From positions 2,852,001-2,916,000 of the forward strand of contig NZ_CP010271.1 of the NCBI RefSeq assembly GCF_001456355.1: DNA of 64,000 bases, in the 5' to 3' direction. Both the position numbers and the translations under genes were made by a program. The notes below the pieces were generated by a model. The model had not been told where the DNA came from and did not search any database. It worked only from the letters and a program-made list of their open reading frames with translations. Below are positions 8,065 to 16,611 of this stretch, one piece after another; position 1 is the stretch's first letter, and the number at the start of each line of letters is the position of its first letter. This DNA is from Mycobacteroides saopaulense. GTDB lineage: Bacteria; Actinomycetota; Actinomycetes; Mycobacteriales; Mycobacteriaceae.

Positions 8065-10318
8065 CGGCCGGCTGGGCCTCCGCGGGGGCGGCGTCGCCGG
8101 CAGGAGCTTCCTCGTCGCCGACGGGGACCAGCGAGATCTTGCCGCGGTTGTCGATATCGGCGATCTCGACCTGAATCTTGTCGCCGACCTTGACCACGTC
8201 CTCGACCTTGGCGATCCGCTTGCCCTTGCCGAGCTTGCTGATGTGCACCAGGCCGTCGCGACCCGGAAGCAGCGACACGAACGCACCGAAATCGGTTGTC
8301 TTGACGACGGTTCCGAGGAACCGCTCACCGATCTTGGGCAACTGCGGGTTGGCGATGGCGTTGATCTTGTCGATCGCGGCCTGCGCCGAGGCGCCGTCGG
8401 CCGCACCGACGAACACGGTGCCGTCATCCTCGATGGAGATGTTGGCGCCGGTCTCCTCGGTGATCGAGTTGATCATCTTGCCCTTGGGCCCGATCACCTC
8501 ACCGATCTTGTCGACCGGCACCTTGATGGTGGTGATGCGCGGTGCGTAGGGGCTCATCTCGTCCGGCGCGTCGATCGCCTCGGCCATCACCTCGAGGATG
8601 GTGGTGCGGGCGTCCTTGGCCTGCGACAGCGCGGCGGCCAGCACCTGCGAGGGGATGCCGTCGAGCTTGGTGTCCAGCTGCAGAGCGGTGACGAAGTCCT
8701 TGGTGCCGGCGACCTTGAAGTCCATGTCGCCGAAGGCGTCCTCGGCTCCGAGGATGTCGGTGAGCGCGACGAAGCGACGCTCGGTGGTGCCGTCGGCGAG
8801 CTCGATGTCGTCGGATACCAGACCCATGGCGATACCGGCGACCGGGGCCTTCAGCGGCACACCGGCGTTCAGCAGGGCCAGGGTGGAGGCACAGACCGAA
8901 CCCATCGAGGTGGAGCCGTTGGAGCCCAGGGCCTCCGAGACCTGACGGATGGCGTAGGGGAACTCCTCGATGCTCGGCAGCACCGGGATGAGGGCGCGCT
9001 CGGCGAGGGCACCGTGGCCGATTTCGCGACGCTTCGGCGAGCCGACGCGGCCGGTTTCACCGGTGGAGAACGGCGGGAAGTTGTAGTGGTGCATGTACCG
9101 CTTGGTGGTCTCGGGTCCCAGCGAGTCGACCTGCTGGGCCATCTTGATCATGTCGAGGGTGGTCACGCCCATGATCTGGGTCTCGCCACGCTCGAACAGC
9201 GCGCTGCCGTGGGCCCGCGGAATCACGGCGACCTCGGCCGACAGGGCGCGAATATCGGTGACACCGCGGCCGTCGATGCGGAACTGATCCTTCAGGATGC
9301 GCTGGCGCACAAGCTTCTTGGTGAGCGAGCGGAACGCCGCACCGATTTCCTTCTCGCGGCCGTCGAAGCCCTCCTGCAGGCGCCCGAGCACGTCGACCTT
9401 GATCTCGTCGGTCTTCTCGTCACGCTCGGCCTTGCCCGCGATGGACAGGGCCTGCGACAGCGGCTCGGTGGCCACGGATGCGACGGCGGCGTAGACGTCG
9501 TCCTGGTAGTCGGGGAACAGCGGGAACTCACCGGTGGGCTTGGCGGCGCTGCCGGCCAGCTCCTCCTGTGCGGTGCACAGGGCCGCGATGAACGGCTTGG
9601 CGGCCTCAAGGCCTTCGGCGACAACGGCTTCGGTCGGCGCGCCCGCGCCGCCGTCCACGAGAGCGATGACATTGTCGGTGGCCTCGGCCTCGACCATCAT
9701 GATGGCGACATCGGAATCACCGGCGGTGCCTACTTTGCGGCCCGCGACCACCATGTCGAAGACCGCCGTCTCCAGCTGCTCGACGGTGGGGAAAGCGACC
9801 CACTGGCCCTCGATCAGCGCGACGCGGACACCGCCGACCGGGCCCGAGAACGGCAGCCCGGAGATCTGGGTGGACGCCGACGCGGCGTTGATGGCCAGCA
9901 CGTCGTAGAGATCCTGCGGGTTCAGGCTCAGCACCGTCACCACGACCTGGATCTCGTTGCGTAGTCCGCTCACGAACGACGGACGCAGCGGCCGGTCGAT
10001 CAGGCGGCAGGTCAGGATCGCGTCGGTGGACGGACGTCCCTCGCGACGGAAGAACGAGCCGGGGATGCGGCCCGCGGCGTACATCCGCTCCTCGACATCG
10101 ATGGTCAGGGGGAAGAAGTCGAAGTGATCCTTGGGGGTCTTGCTGGCGGTGGTCGCCGACAGCAGCATGGTCTCGTCATCCAGGTAGGCGACGACGGAGC
10201 CGGCGGCCTGCTGGGCCAAACGCCCGGTCTCGAACCGGATGGTGCGGGTGCCGAATTTCCCGTTGTCGAGAAGGGCGGTGGACTCGAAGATGCCTTCTTC
10301 AATTTCTGTAACAGACAT
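8048..10318 (-). CDS. gpsI: Polynucleotide phosphorylase / guanosine pentaphosphate synthetase
   Basis: 756 residues from ATG 10318 ([13 protein letters not shown]); a start seven codons upstream is possible. Two RNase PH-like cores are present, with signatures [20 protein letters not shown] and [15 protein letters not shown]. They are followed by a KH domain ([12 protein letters not shown]) and an S1 domain ([24 protein letters not shown]). The enzyme degrades RNA 3'-5' by phosphorolysis and can polymerise. In actinobacteria it is annotated GpsI for its reported pppGpp activity. It is preceded by a 285-bp leader with hairpins and followed by overlapping pepR. Confidence 0.95.
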   Translation of the reverse strand: MSVTEIEEGIFESTALLDNGKFGTRTIRFETGRLAQQAAGSVVAYLDDETMLLSATTASKTPKDHFDFFPLTIDVEERMYAAGRIPGSFFRREGRPSTDAILTCRLIDRPLRPSFVSGLRNEIQVVVTVLSLNPQDLYDVLAINAASASTQISGLPFSGPVGGVRVALIEGQWVAFPTVEQLETAVFDMVVAGRKVGTAGDSDVAIMMVEAEATDNVIALVDGGAGAPTEAVVAEGLEAAKPFIAALCTAQEELAGSAAKPTGEFPLFPDYQDDVYAAVASVATEPLSQALSIAGKAERDEKTDEIKVDVLGRLQEGFDGREKEIGAAFRSLTKKLVRQRILKDQFRIDGRGVTDIRALSAEVAVIPRAHGSALFERGETQIMGVTTLDMIKMAQQVDSLGPETTKRYMHHYNFPPFSTGETGRVGSPKRREIGHGALAERALIPVLPSIEEFPYAIRQVSEALGSNGSTSMGSVCASTLALLNAGVPLKAPVAGIAMGLVSDDIELADGTTERRFVALTDILGAEDAFGDMDFKVAGTKDFVTALQLDTKLDGIPSQVLAAALSQAKDARTTILEVMAEAIDAPDEMSPYAPRITTIKVPVDKIGEVIGPKGKMINSITEETGANISIEDDGTVFVGAADGASAQAAIDKINAIANPQLPKIGERFLGTVVKTTDFGAFVSLLPGRDGLVHISKLGKGKRIAKVEDVVKVGDKIQVEIADIDNRGKISLVPVGDEEAPAGDAAPAEAQPADAVTQ

Positions 10319-10603
10319 AGGTTCTGGAATACCTCTCATACATTCTCAGTGAGCAGCACGTGGCTGCATTGGGCATGCGTGCCATCACGCGGTCAGCGCG
10401 CGGACGTACCAGCGCGAAGTGGACCCTGAAGGTGATCGGCCACGGCCGTTCGATCGAAGCGGCCGGAATCGATGAACCGCTTGCACCACGAGCGCAAGCG
10501 CCGAACCCGGCAGCCACTACCGAAGACCGCCCGTTACCCGGCGGGACCAGCATGACAACGCACACACCCTACCACCTGCGGCGTTTGCGACCACGCAGCG
10601 TGA
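10319..10603 (-). promoter_or_regulatory. gpsI leader with two inverted repeats
   Basis: A 285-bp non-coding gap between lppU and gpsI. It holds an 11-bp inverted repeat with one bulged base (10443-10465, arms CGGCCGTTCGA and TCGAAGCGGCCG). A second 7-bp hairpin has a 9-nt loop (10478-10500, CGCTTGC/GCAAGCG). An ORF read across it shows no recognisable protein. I infer a separate gpsI promoter and a structured 5' leader; E. coli pnp is autoregulated through such a leader. Confidence 0.4.
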
Positions 10604-11125
10604 TCAGGGCAGTTCCTCCACACACACGGTGAAGTTGCGGTCCACGTAGGGGTAGCCAAGTCCGGTGAGACAGTCGTCAGCGGTCGACACGTCCTGCAGC
10701 ACCTGGGTGACGCGCTTCTTGTTCTGGGCGCTGCGGTCGTTGCAGTCGACCCGTACCGGGTCGCCGTCCCACTTGTCCGGGACGTCCATGCAAGTACCGA
10801 CGACCCAGTCGATGTCCAGACACAGTGCCTGGCTCTTGCGCCCGAATCCACGCTTGGCGTAGTACGACGAATCGGCATCGCGCGGACAGTCGGCGTCCGT
10901 CGCAGCCTTGGCGAAGATCTTGAAGTTGGATTTGGGGCTGCCGCACGGTTCCTTGACCATCTTGGCCTGCTGGTCCGTACCGCTGAGATTCACACAGTCT
11001 CCGACGACCAAGTCATCGGTGGCAGCGGCGGCCGAACATGCCGACAGCGCCGCCCCACCGACAAAAAGAAGGGCGATGGATATCGCGGCTGAGTGTGCAG
11101 GGCGACCCAATCGAGGGGCAGCCAA
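10604..11125 (-). CDS. lppU: Lipoprotein LppU
   Basis: 173 residues from a TTG start 2 bp after the rpsO stop. The signal peptide ends in lipobox LSAC with the lipidated Cys at position 30, so it is anchored outside the cytoplasmic membrane. Seven or more cysteines in the mature part (VGDCVNL, KEPCGS, CLDIDW, TCMDVP, VDCND, FTVCVEE) suggest disulfides. It matches the M. tuberculosis order rpsO (Rv2785c) - lppU (Rv2784c) - gpsI and shares LDIDWVVG. Function unknown. The low-GC start codon and close spacing suggest coupling to rpsO. Confidence 0.8.
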   Translation of the reverse strand: MAAPRLGRPAHSAAISIALLFVGGAALSACSAAAATDDLVVGDCVNLSGTDQQAKMVKEPCGSPKSNFKIFAKAATDADCPRDADSSYYAKRGFGRKSQALCLDIDWVVGTCMDVPDKWDGDPVRVDCNDRSAQNKKRVTQVLQDVSTADDCLTGLGYPYVDRNFTVCVEELP

Positions 11126-11127
11126 AG

Positions 11128-11397
11128 TCAGCGGCGCAGACCCAGGCGCTCGATCAGCGAGCGGTAGCGCTCGACGTCAACCTTGGCGACGTACTTGAGC
11201 AGCCGGCGACGACGGCCGACCAGCAGCAGCAGACCACGACGGCTGTGGTGGTCGTGCTTGTGAGTCTTGAGGTGCTCGGTCAGATCGACAATGCGCTTGG
11301 TCAGCATCGCGACCTGCGCCTCGGGGGAACCGGTGTCGGTCTCGTGCAGCCCGTACTGGGCGAGAATTTCTTTCTTCTGCTCGGTAGTCAATGCCAC
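11128..11397 (-). CDS. rpsO: 30S ribosomal protein S15
   Basis: 89 residues from GTG 11397 ([12 protein letters not shown]), the family length; the frame extends further upstream but not with S15 sequence. Signatures are [38 protein letters not shown] and [12 protein letters not shown]. It binds 16S rRNA early in 30S assembly. It lies between ribF and lppU, upstream of gpsI; rpsO-pnp linkage is widespread in bacteria. Confidence 0.96.
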   Translation of the reverse strand: MALTTEQKKEILAQYGLHETDTGSPEAQVAMLTKRIVDLTEHLKTHKHDHHSRRGLLLLVGRRRRLLKYVAKVDVERYRSLIERLGLRR

Positions 11398-11490
11398 GGC
11401 AAGCTTCTCCATCACTGGGGTTCGCGTCGAATATCTCTGGCGGGCCACCGCGAACTGCAGCTCACGCCGAAGAGGCAGTCTAGCTGTGGG

Positions 11491-12453
11491 TCAGCCGCGA
11501 GCCAAAATCGTGCGGGCCTTCTCGGCGTCCTTACCCATCTCGACGACCAAATCGTCGATCGAGTTGAACTTCTCCATGCTGCGGACCCGCGCGACGAAAT
11601 CGACGGCAACGTGCTGGCCATACAGATCCGCCGTGGTGTCCAGAATGAATGCCTCGACGGTACGGGCCTTACCCGAAAACGTCGGGTTGCTCCCCACTGA
11701 GACGGCCGCCTGATATCGCTCACCGGGAACGACGGTGCCCATCGTCGGGCCGTGTCCGAGCAGCGTGAACCAGGCCGCGTACACCCCGTCGGCGGGGATG
11801 GCCGAGAACATCGGGGGCGCCACGTTGGCGGTCGGAAAGCCCAGTTCCCGGCCGCGACCATCACCACGCACGACCACGCCTTCTACCCGGTGCGGACGCC
11901 CCAGGGCCTCGGTGGCCGCCACCATGTCGCCGGCATCGACGCAGGACCTGATGTATGTCGAGGAGAACGTGACGGCGTGCTCGGTGACGAGGGTGACGGC
12001 GTCCACCTTGAAGCCGAAGCGCTCGCCGGCCTTCTTGAGCATGTGGACGTTCCCGGCGGCCTTCTTGCCGAAGGTGAAGTTCTCCCCCACCACCACCTCG
12101 GCCACGTGCAGGCGCTCGACCAGCAGCTCGTGCACATAGCGCTCGGGTGAGAGCTTCATGAACTCGGGAGTGAAAGGCACCACGAGGAAGACGTCGACAC
12201 CCAGCTCCTCGGCCAGCTCGGCACGCCGGGTCAGGGTCGTGAGCTGGGCCGGATGGGTTCCGGGGAACACCACTTCCATCGGATGAGGGTCGAACGTCAT
12301 CAGGACGCTCTTGAGGTTGAGTTCGCGTGCGGCCTTCACGGCACGTCCGATGAGTTCGGCGTGACCTCGGTGGACACCGTCGAACACACCAATCGTCAGC
12401 ACGCACCGACCCCAGTCGGACGGGATTTCGTCTTGCCCGCGCCAGCGTTGCAC
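11491..12453 (-). CDS. ribF: Bifunctional riboflavin kinase / FMN adenylyltransferase
   Basis: 320 residues that make FMN and then FAD from riboflavin. The N-terminal adenylyltransferase has LTIGVFDGVHRGH (nucleotidyl-transferase HxGH-type motif), and SSTYIRSCVDAGD follows. The C-terminal kinase has GRGRELGFPTANVAPP (PTAN motif) and later VEAFILDTTADLYG. The start MQRWRGQDEIP is as in M. tuberculosis Rv2786c. It is divergent from the DtxR-family regulator. Confidence 0.95.
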   Translation of the reverse strand: MQRWRGQDEIPSDWGRCVLTIGVFDGVHRGHAELIGRAVKAARELNLKSVLMTFDPHPMEVVFPGTHPAQLTTLTRRAELAEELGVDVFLVVPFTPEFMKLSPERYVHELLVERLHVAEVVVGENFTFGKKAAGNVHMLKKAGERFGFKVDAVTLVTEHAVTFSSTYIRSCVDAGDMVAATEALGRPHRVEGVVVRGDGRGRELGFPTANVAPPMFSAIPADGVYAAWFTLLGHGPTMGTVVPGERYQAAVSVGSNPTFSGKARTVEAFILDTTADLYGQHVAVDFVARVRSMEKFNSIDDLVVEMGKDAEKARTILARG

Positions 12454-12511
12454 GGCCTAAAGCCTACTTCGGACGGCCACAGAAGGCCGACTTGGCTTTC
12501 ACACTTCGCTC

Positions 12512-12530
12512 CCTGACTAGGCTTACCTTC
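12512..12530 (+). promoter_or_regulatory. Possible leaderless promoter and DtxR-type half box before the metal regulator
   Basis: TAGGCT at 12518-12523 fits the mycobacterial -10 consensus TANNNT and ends 7 bp before GTG 12531. That is the spacing expected for a leaderless transcript, and no Shine-Dalgarno sequence precedes the GTG. The same bases resemble the right half of an IdeR/DtxR box (TAGGCTTACCTT against TAGGCTAACCTW). This suggests autoregulation, but the left half is poorly matched. Confidence 0.35.
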
Positions 12531-13244
12531 GTGAGCCCCACTCGATCCGACCGGCCCGCCGGATCCGCCGACACCGATCTGACGACGGTCGCCCAGGACT
12601 ACCTCAAGGTCATCTGGACCGCGCAGGAGTGGTCGCACGAAAAGGTAAGCACCAAAATGTTGGCCGAGCGCATGGGCGTGTCGGCGAGCACCGCTTCCGA
12701 GTCGATCCGCAAGCTGGCCGACCAAGGCCTGGTGGATCACGAGAAGTACGGCGCGGTGACGTTGACCGACCAGGGCCGCAAGGCGGCCGTACTGATGGTC
12801 CGCCGCCACCGGCTGCTGGAGACCTATCTGGTCAACGAGCTCGGCTACGGCTGGGACGAAGTGCATGACGAAGCCGAGGTACTTGAGCACGCGGTCTCGG
12901 ATCTGCTGCTGGCCAAGATCGACGCCAAGCTCGGCCACCCTCAGCGCGACCCGCACGGCGATCCCATTCCGGGCCCCGACGGACAGGTCCCCACCCCCCC
13001 GGCACGCCAACTGTCGGACTGCGCCAACGGCGATACCGGCGTGGTCGCCCGAATCTCGGATTCCGATCCGGAGATGCTGCGCTACTTCGACACCGTGGGT
13101 GTGGCATTGGATGCGCGTGTGACGGTCGACGAACGGCGCGACTTCGCCGGAACCATCTCGGTGTCGATCGACGACACCGGCGGCGAGAAGAAGCTCGAAC
13201 TGGGAAATCCAGCGGCGCAATCGATTTGGATCGTACTGGACTGA
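12531..13244 (+). CDS. sirR: DtxR-family metal-dependent regulator (SirR/MntR)
   Basis: 237 residues. The N-terminal winged helix has AQDYLKVIWTAQEW and KMLAERMGVSASTASESIRKLADQGLV. A dimerisation/metal-binding domain has HRLLETYLV and DEAEVLEHAVSDLL, with Glu/His ligands. A C-terminal SH3-like domain follows. It matches M. tuberculosis Rv2788, a manganese-responsive repressor. GTG 12531 was chosen because homology begins just after it; the upstream part of the open frame is not conserved. The DUF4262 gene follows after 1 bp, so the two are likely co-transcribed. Confidence 0.88.
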   Translation: MSPTRSDRPAGSADTDLTTVAQDYLKVIWTAQEWSHEKVSTKMLAERMGVSASTASESIRKLADQGLVDHEKYGAVTLTDQGRKAAVLMVRRHRLLETYLVNELGYGWDEVHDEAEVLEHAVSDLLLAKIDAKLGHPQRDPHGDPIPGPDGQVPTPPARQLSDCANGDTGVVARISDSDPEMLRYFDTVGVALDARVTVDERRDFAGTISVSIDDTGGEKKLELGNPAAQSIWIVLD

Positions 13245-13245
13245 A

Positions 13246-13812
13246 ATGGCCGACCACACGGCGTGTGAGTGCCTACTGTGCGTCGACTACGGCGATCGCA
13301 CCGAGTACAACGACAGTGACCGCGACATCATCGGCAGCGTCACCGAATACGGTTGGAGCGCGCTGGGAATCGGGCCGACGTCATCGGAAGAGAGCCCGCC
13401 ATTCGCCTACACCGTGGGGCTATGGCACACCATGCGCCTGCCCGAGCTGGCGATCTACGGCGTCAACGACATCACGATGATGCAGCGCGCTCTCAACGCC
13501 GTTGCCAAGCAGGCCCAGGAGGGCCGGGTTCTGCAAGTCGGCGAGACGTTCGGCGATGTGCTCGCCCTGCCCGCGGTGGACGACTACCAGGTCAAGCTCT
13601 CCCCCATCGATCCAAGTTGGTATCACCAAGAATTCGGGTTCGGACTGTGGTTCAACCGGACCAACAATGTGCGGTACCTGCAGATCCTGTGGCCAGACGG
13701 CGAGGGCCGCTTCCCCGGGAATCCCGAGCTCGATCCGCATTTCGACGATCGGCAACCGCTGATGTGGATGCCCAGGGAGTTGCACCCTCCGAGCCGGTGG
13801 ATTCGCGACTGA
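13246..13812 (+). CDS. DUF4262 domain protein
   Basis: 188 residues with DUF4262 hallmarks: CLLCVDYGDRTEYND near the N terminus, PPFAYTVGLWHTMRLPELAIYG, and late WMPRELHPPSRW. Function is not established. It starts 1 bp after the metal regulator. No signal peptide or membrane segment is visible. Homologues are common in actinobacteria, often beside conflict or stress genes, so it may belong to the accessory block beginning at 13921. Confidence 0.7.
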   Translation: MADHTACECLLCVDYGDRTEYNDSDRDIIGSVTEYGWSALGIGPTSSEESPPFAYTVGLWHTMRLPELAIYGVNDITMMQRALNAVAKQAQEGRVLQVGETFGDVLALPAVDDYQVKLSPIDPSWYHQEFGFGLWFNRTNNVRYLQILWPDGEGRFPGNPELDPHFDDRQPLMWMPRELHPPSRWIRD

Positions 13813-13920
13813 TCTGAGGCGTTTGGAGAAGTTCTGAACATCGCAGAAACGATGGAACCGAATCGCGACCAACAGCGTCGGATCTATAAAAGACCGCATC
13901 GACCCTAGGAGGGCGAGGTA

Positions 13921-14238
13921 ATGACCTCAGCCGGAAATGCACCGTTGCAGGTGGTGATCGACGAAGTCGGAGCGCTCGGCAAGTTCGCTGCGAGCCTCGC
14001 GGACCAAATGCGGGCAGGGTCGGCTTCGTTGGATCGTGAGGTCCAGGCGCTGTTCGGCGTGTGGAAGGGCAGCGCCGCCGACGCATACCGGTCTGGCTGG
14101 GACGAAATGCAAGACGGTGCAACGAAAGTGTGGGACGCGCTGGCCAATATCGCCTCCACATTGGACGACAACGCCAGAGCATTCCAGGCCCAGGAGATCT
14201 CGACGGCATCGTCCATCCACTCGACCCAGAGAGACTGA
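13921..14238 (+). CDS. WXG100-family ESX substrate (first of pair)
   Basis: 105 residues, helical, with the WXG turn W48-K-G50 between two amphipathic helices. No Sec signal is present, so export by a type VII (ESX) system is predicted. A strong ribosome-binding site (AGGAGGGCGAGG) precedes ATG 13921. It is followed 3 bp later by a second WXG100 gene and then a large toxin gene, the EsxE/EsxF-type arrangement in which the pair forms a heterodimer that escorts or exports the toxin. A canonical YxxxD/E export tag is not obvious; FQAQE near the C terminus is the closest match. Confidence 0.75.
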   Translation: MTSAGNAPLQVVIDEVGALGKFAASLADQMRAGSASLDREVQALFGVWKGSAADAYRSGWDEMQDGATKVWDALANIASTLDDNARAFQAQEISTASSIHSTQRD

Positions 14239-14241
14239 GAA

Positions 14242-14553
14242 ATGCCCGCTCATTCCGAGTCGGAATTCTCCTTTGACCTCGATCACATTGATCAGGTCAC
14301 CGTGCGCGCACGCGGCTTCAAGGAGTTTGTCACCGAGAATCTGGATCAGCTGGACATTCGCGTGCAGAAGCTGGTGCAGAGCGGGCAGTGGACAGGCGCC
14401 GCCTCCACTGCCTACTCCGAAGCGCACCAACAATGGATAGACGCGGCACGTGAGCTGGTCGAAGGGCTGCATCAGATGGAAGAGGCCGCAAGAACAGCCC
14501 ATGGCGCCTATTCCGAGGCGCAGGAAGCCAATCTCCGGATGACGAGGGGTTGA
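14242..14553 (+). CDS. WXG100-family ESX substrate (second of pair)
   Basis: 103 residues with the WXG motif W50-T-G52 and long helices on both sides (DLDHIDQVTVRARGFKEFV; ARELVEGLHQMEEAARTAHG). It is predicted to pair with the preceding WXG100 protein. Its end (GACGAGGGGT) supplies the ribosome-binding site for the toxin gene, which starts 1 bp after its stop, so the genes are tightly coupled. No Sec signal. Confidence 0.75.
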   Translation: MPAHSESEFSFDLDHIDQVTVRARGFKEFVTENLDQLDIRVQKLVQSGQWTGAASTAYSEAHQQWIDAARELVEGLHQMEEAARTAHGAYSEAQEANLRMTRG

Positions 14554-14554
14554 C

Positions 14555-15868
14555 GTGCCTGTTGTCGTCGAATCAGCGGCGTACTACGCGGCCGCCAATA
14601 CCTGCTACAAACTCTCAACCGATGTGCAGGCCGCATTCAAACCCCTCTCACGCGTCCTCACCCTGGAAACCAGCGGCATGGCCGGCGGCTATCAAGCGGT
14701 GAAGGCATGGTCCTCCGGTTATGACAGCCGTGCCGCAGCTCTTACGACGGTGACCACCGAATACGTAAGGGCGCTACAGCGCTTGGGAGACATCCTGATT
14801 GCGGCCGGATACAACTGGGCCATCGCGGACTGGAGGGCGAACCGCGATCCCAACAAGGGAACGGGCCCGGCTTGCCCTCGGACAATCCCATCTGAATTAC
14901 CTTATGGGGCAGATGTTGTCGTGGGAGTGGCGTCGTCACACCACAACGGCCCTGGCCTCGAGACAGATGTGCCCGACCTATACCGGAAGGTTATTGCCCA
15001 GGTAGCGGGCGGTGAGATCCCGGACGGCGATACGGACAAGCTCGATCGTGCGGCCAAGGCGTGGAAGACGTTCGCCGACAACGACGCAATCTCCAGGGGC
15101 GAATCCGACCTCAGGCTCTCAGCGTCCGCGTTGAGCAATTTTCATGCTCCAGACATCCCGAACCTCAGCGAGCATCTCACGACACTCTCGACCAGCGCCG
15201 GCAGGATCAAGCTGGCCGCAAGCGATCTCGCAACCTCGACGACCGCTCACTACGCGGCCCTCAACCAGTTGCGCTCCGATATGCAATTCGCCATCGCCAG
15301 CACTCTCGGCGTTGGGCTGGCCGCCATCGCCGCAATCGCTGTTATCACTCGTGGGCGCGCCACCGCAGGAGGGGCAGAGATAGCGGCCACAGCGGTTGAC
15401 GCCTGCGCATCCTCCCTCGCAGCGTGCATCCGCCCATTCCTTACGACGTTGGGTGGCATCACCTTTAGCGCAGAATCAGTTGCCGCCGCAGGGCTTGGCG
15501 CGATCATCGGGTTGTCGATAGCGACGATCACCGGCGAAACGGTTGTCTACTCCAATCGTAAACCGCCGGGTGATGCGTTTGATAAGAACGGGGCCAAAGC
15601 TCCGGGATATCCGGGTGATTATCCAGCGGGAGCGCTGCCGAAGGAGTTCGTACCGCCGAAGGAAGGGCCCAAATGGGTGCCTAATCCGAACCCTAGGGGT
15701 AAGGGTTTCGGCTGGGAGGATGCCGACGGAAACGTCTGGGTTCCGACTGGTCCGCGCCCAGGGCTCGCGCATGGTGGGCCACATTGGGATGTACAACATC
15801 CCGACGGCACGTACGAAAATGTTCGGCCACCAATGCCAGAGCCAGAAGCTAGCGGAGGAAAACCATGA
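14555..15868 (+). CDS. ESX-associated polymorphic toxin
   Basis: 437 residues from GTG 14555. Residues 1-240 are mostly helical and Ala-rich, like the WXG/LXG-type N-terminal export domains of type VII toxins. Two hydrophobic stretches (about 246-265 and 306-327) could form a membrane-insertion or pore region. Residues 340-437 form a Pro/Gly/Trp-rich tip, with WVPNPNPRGKGFGW, WVPTGP and HGGPHWDVQHPDGTYENV. This resembles the polymorphic toxin type 37 tip domain (family recalled, not searched). H406, H410, D412 and H415 are candidate active residues for nuclease-type chemistry, an inference only. The last 4 bp overlap the candidate immunity gene. Confidence 0.65.
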   Translation: MPVVVESAAYYAAANTCYKLSTDVQAAFKPLSRVLTLETSGMAGGYQAVKAWSSGYDSRAAALTTVTTEYVRALQRLGDILIAAGYNWAIADWRANRDPNKGTGPACPRTIPSELPYGADVVVGVASSHHNGPGLETDVPDLYRKVIAQVAGGEIPDGDTDKLDRAAKAWKTFADNDAISRGESDLRLSASALSNFHAPDIPNLSEHLTTLSTSAGRIKLAASDLATSTTAHYAALNQLRSDMQFAIASTLGVGLAAIAAIAVITRGRATAGGAEIAATAVDACASSLAACIRPFLTTLGGITFSAESVAAAGLGAIIGLSIATITGETVVYSNRKPPGDAFDKNGAKAPGYPGDYPAGALPKEFVPPKEGPKWVPNPNPRGKGFGWEDADGNVWVPTGPRPGLAHGGPHWDVQHPDGTYENVRPPMPEPEASGGKP

Positions 15869-16608
15869 CCGACGAACAAACGGTGGCGCTGGAAGCAACC
15901 GGTATCAGTTACGGCTCGCAAAACGACGAAGCTGCATTCTTCGGCCGATTAGACAACATCGCTGCCGTGCAGTCGTACGACGGGGGCCACGGCAGGACGG
16001 AGGTGATAACCGTGAGCCTCGCCTCCATTAATGAAGATGTCTTGCGCGAGTTGGTCGCGCTCTATCGCCGGTACGACATTGAGCCGAGGGAACTGCGTGC
16101 ATTGAACACCGGGCCCCTAGGAGCGTGGTTCAACGATCCAGATCGATGGTGGCACAAGGAAGTCTTTGGATTCAGGCCCAACGACGGCGAGACGCGTTCA
16201 GGCGCAGATGACGGGCCATGGAAAGACATGAGTCGTCGGTGGGATATCCAGGAGGCCCCGGATATCGATACAAACGTCTGGCCCAGCGCTGAAGATTACG
16301 GCAACAACAAGTCAGACCAAGTAGAGCTAGCCGTACGGAATATCAGTTTCTACTCACAGGGCGACCAAGACGCATTCTTCCAGTGGCTCAACAGGATACC
16401 TGGTGTTGAGGGCTATCGGGGGCAGGGATCCATACTGCTACTCACCGTGAATCCGAACATTGGCGAGGAATGGGATCCTGTCGAGTTCATCGCCCTCTAT
16501 CGCAGATACAACATCGACATGAAAGAGCTAAGAATTCTTTTCACGAGTCGCCTCGATCCTTGGTACAGAGACCCCGAACGTTACTGGTATAACGAGATCT
16601 TCGGGTGA
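15865..16608 (+). CDS. Candidate immunity protein with two tandem domains
   Basis: 247 residues, overlapping the toxin stop by 4 bp (ATGA). It consists of two copies of one domain of about 96 residues, at 7-102 and 152-247. Both copies share ISY/FxSQxD..AFF, ALYRRYD/NI, ELR.L.T, W(F/Y).DP(D/E)R(W/Y)W and E(V/I)FG, offset by 145-146 residues. An acidic linker joins them. No signal peptide is present, so it is cytosolic. Position and coupling are typical of an antitoxin/immunity gene directly after a polymorphic toxin. I do not recognise the domain family. Codon use looks less GC-rich than the neighbouring core genes. Confidence 0.6.
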   Translation: MTDEQTVALEATGISYGSQNDEAAFFGRLDNIAAVQSYDGGHGRTEVITVSLASINEDVLRELVALYRRYDIEPRELRALNTGPLGAWFNDPDRWWHKEVFGFRPNDGETRSGADDGPWKDMSRRWDIQEAPDIDTNVWPSAEDYGNNKSDQVELAVRNISFYSQGDQDAFFQWLNRIPGVEGYRGQGSILLLTVNPNIGEEWDPVEFIALYRRYNIDMKELRILFTSRLDPWYRDPERYWYNEIFG

Positions 16609-16611
16609 CCG

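Noticed and set aside
7802..9964. 720-codon open frame on the plus strand across gpsI
   Set aside because: It is antisense to the well-supported gpsI and pepR genes; its His/Asp/Gly-rich translation is a GC-rich shadow with no domain.
10299..10565. 88-codon minus-strand frame in the gpsI leader
   Set aside because: It overlaps the gpsI start and carries no recognisable protein pattern; the region is better explained as a structured leader.
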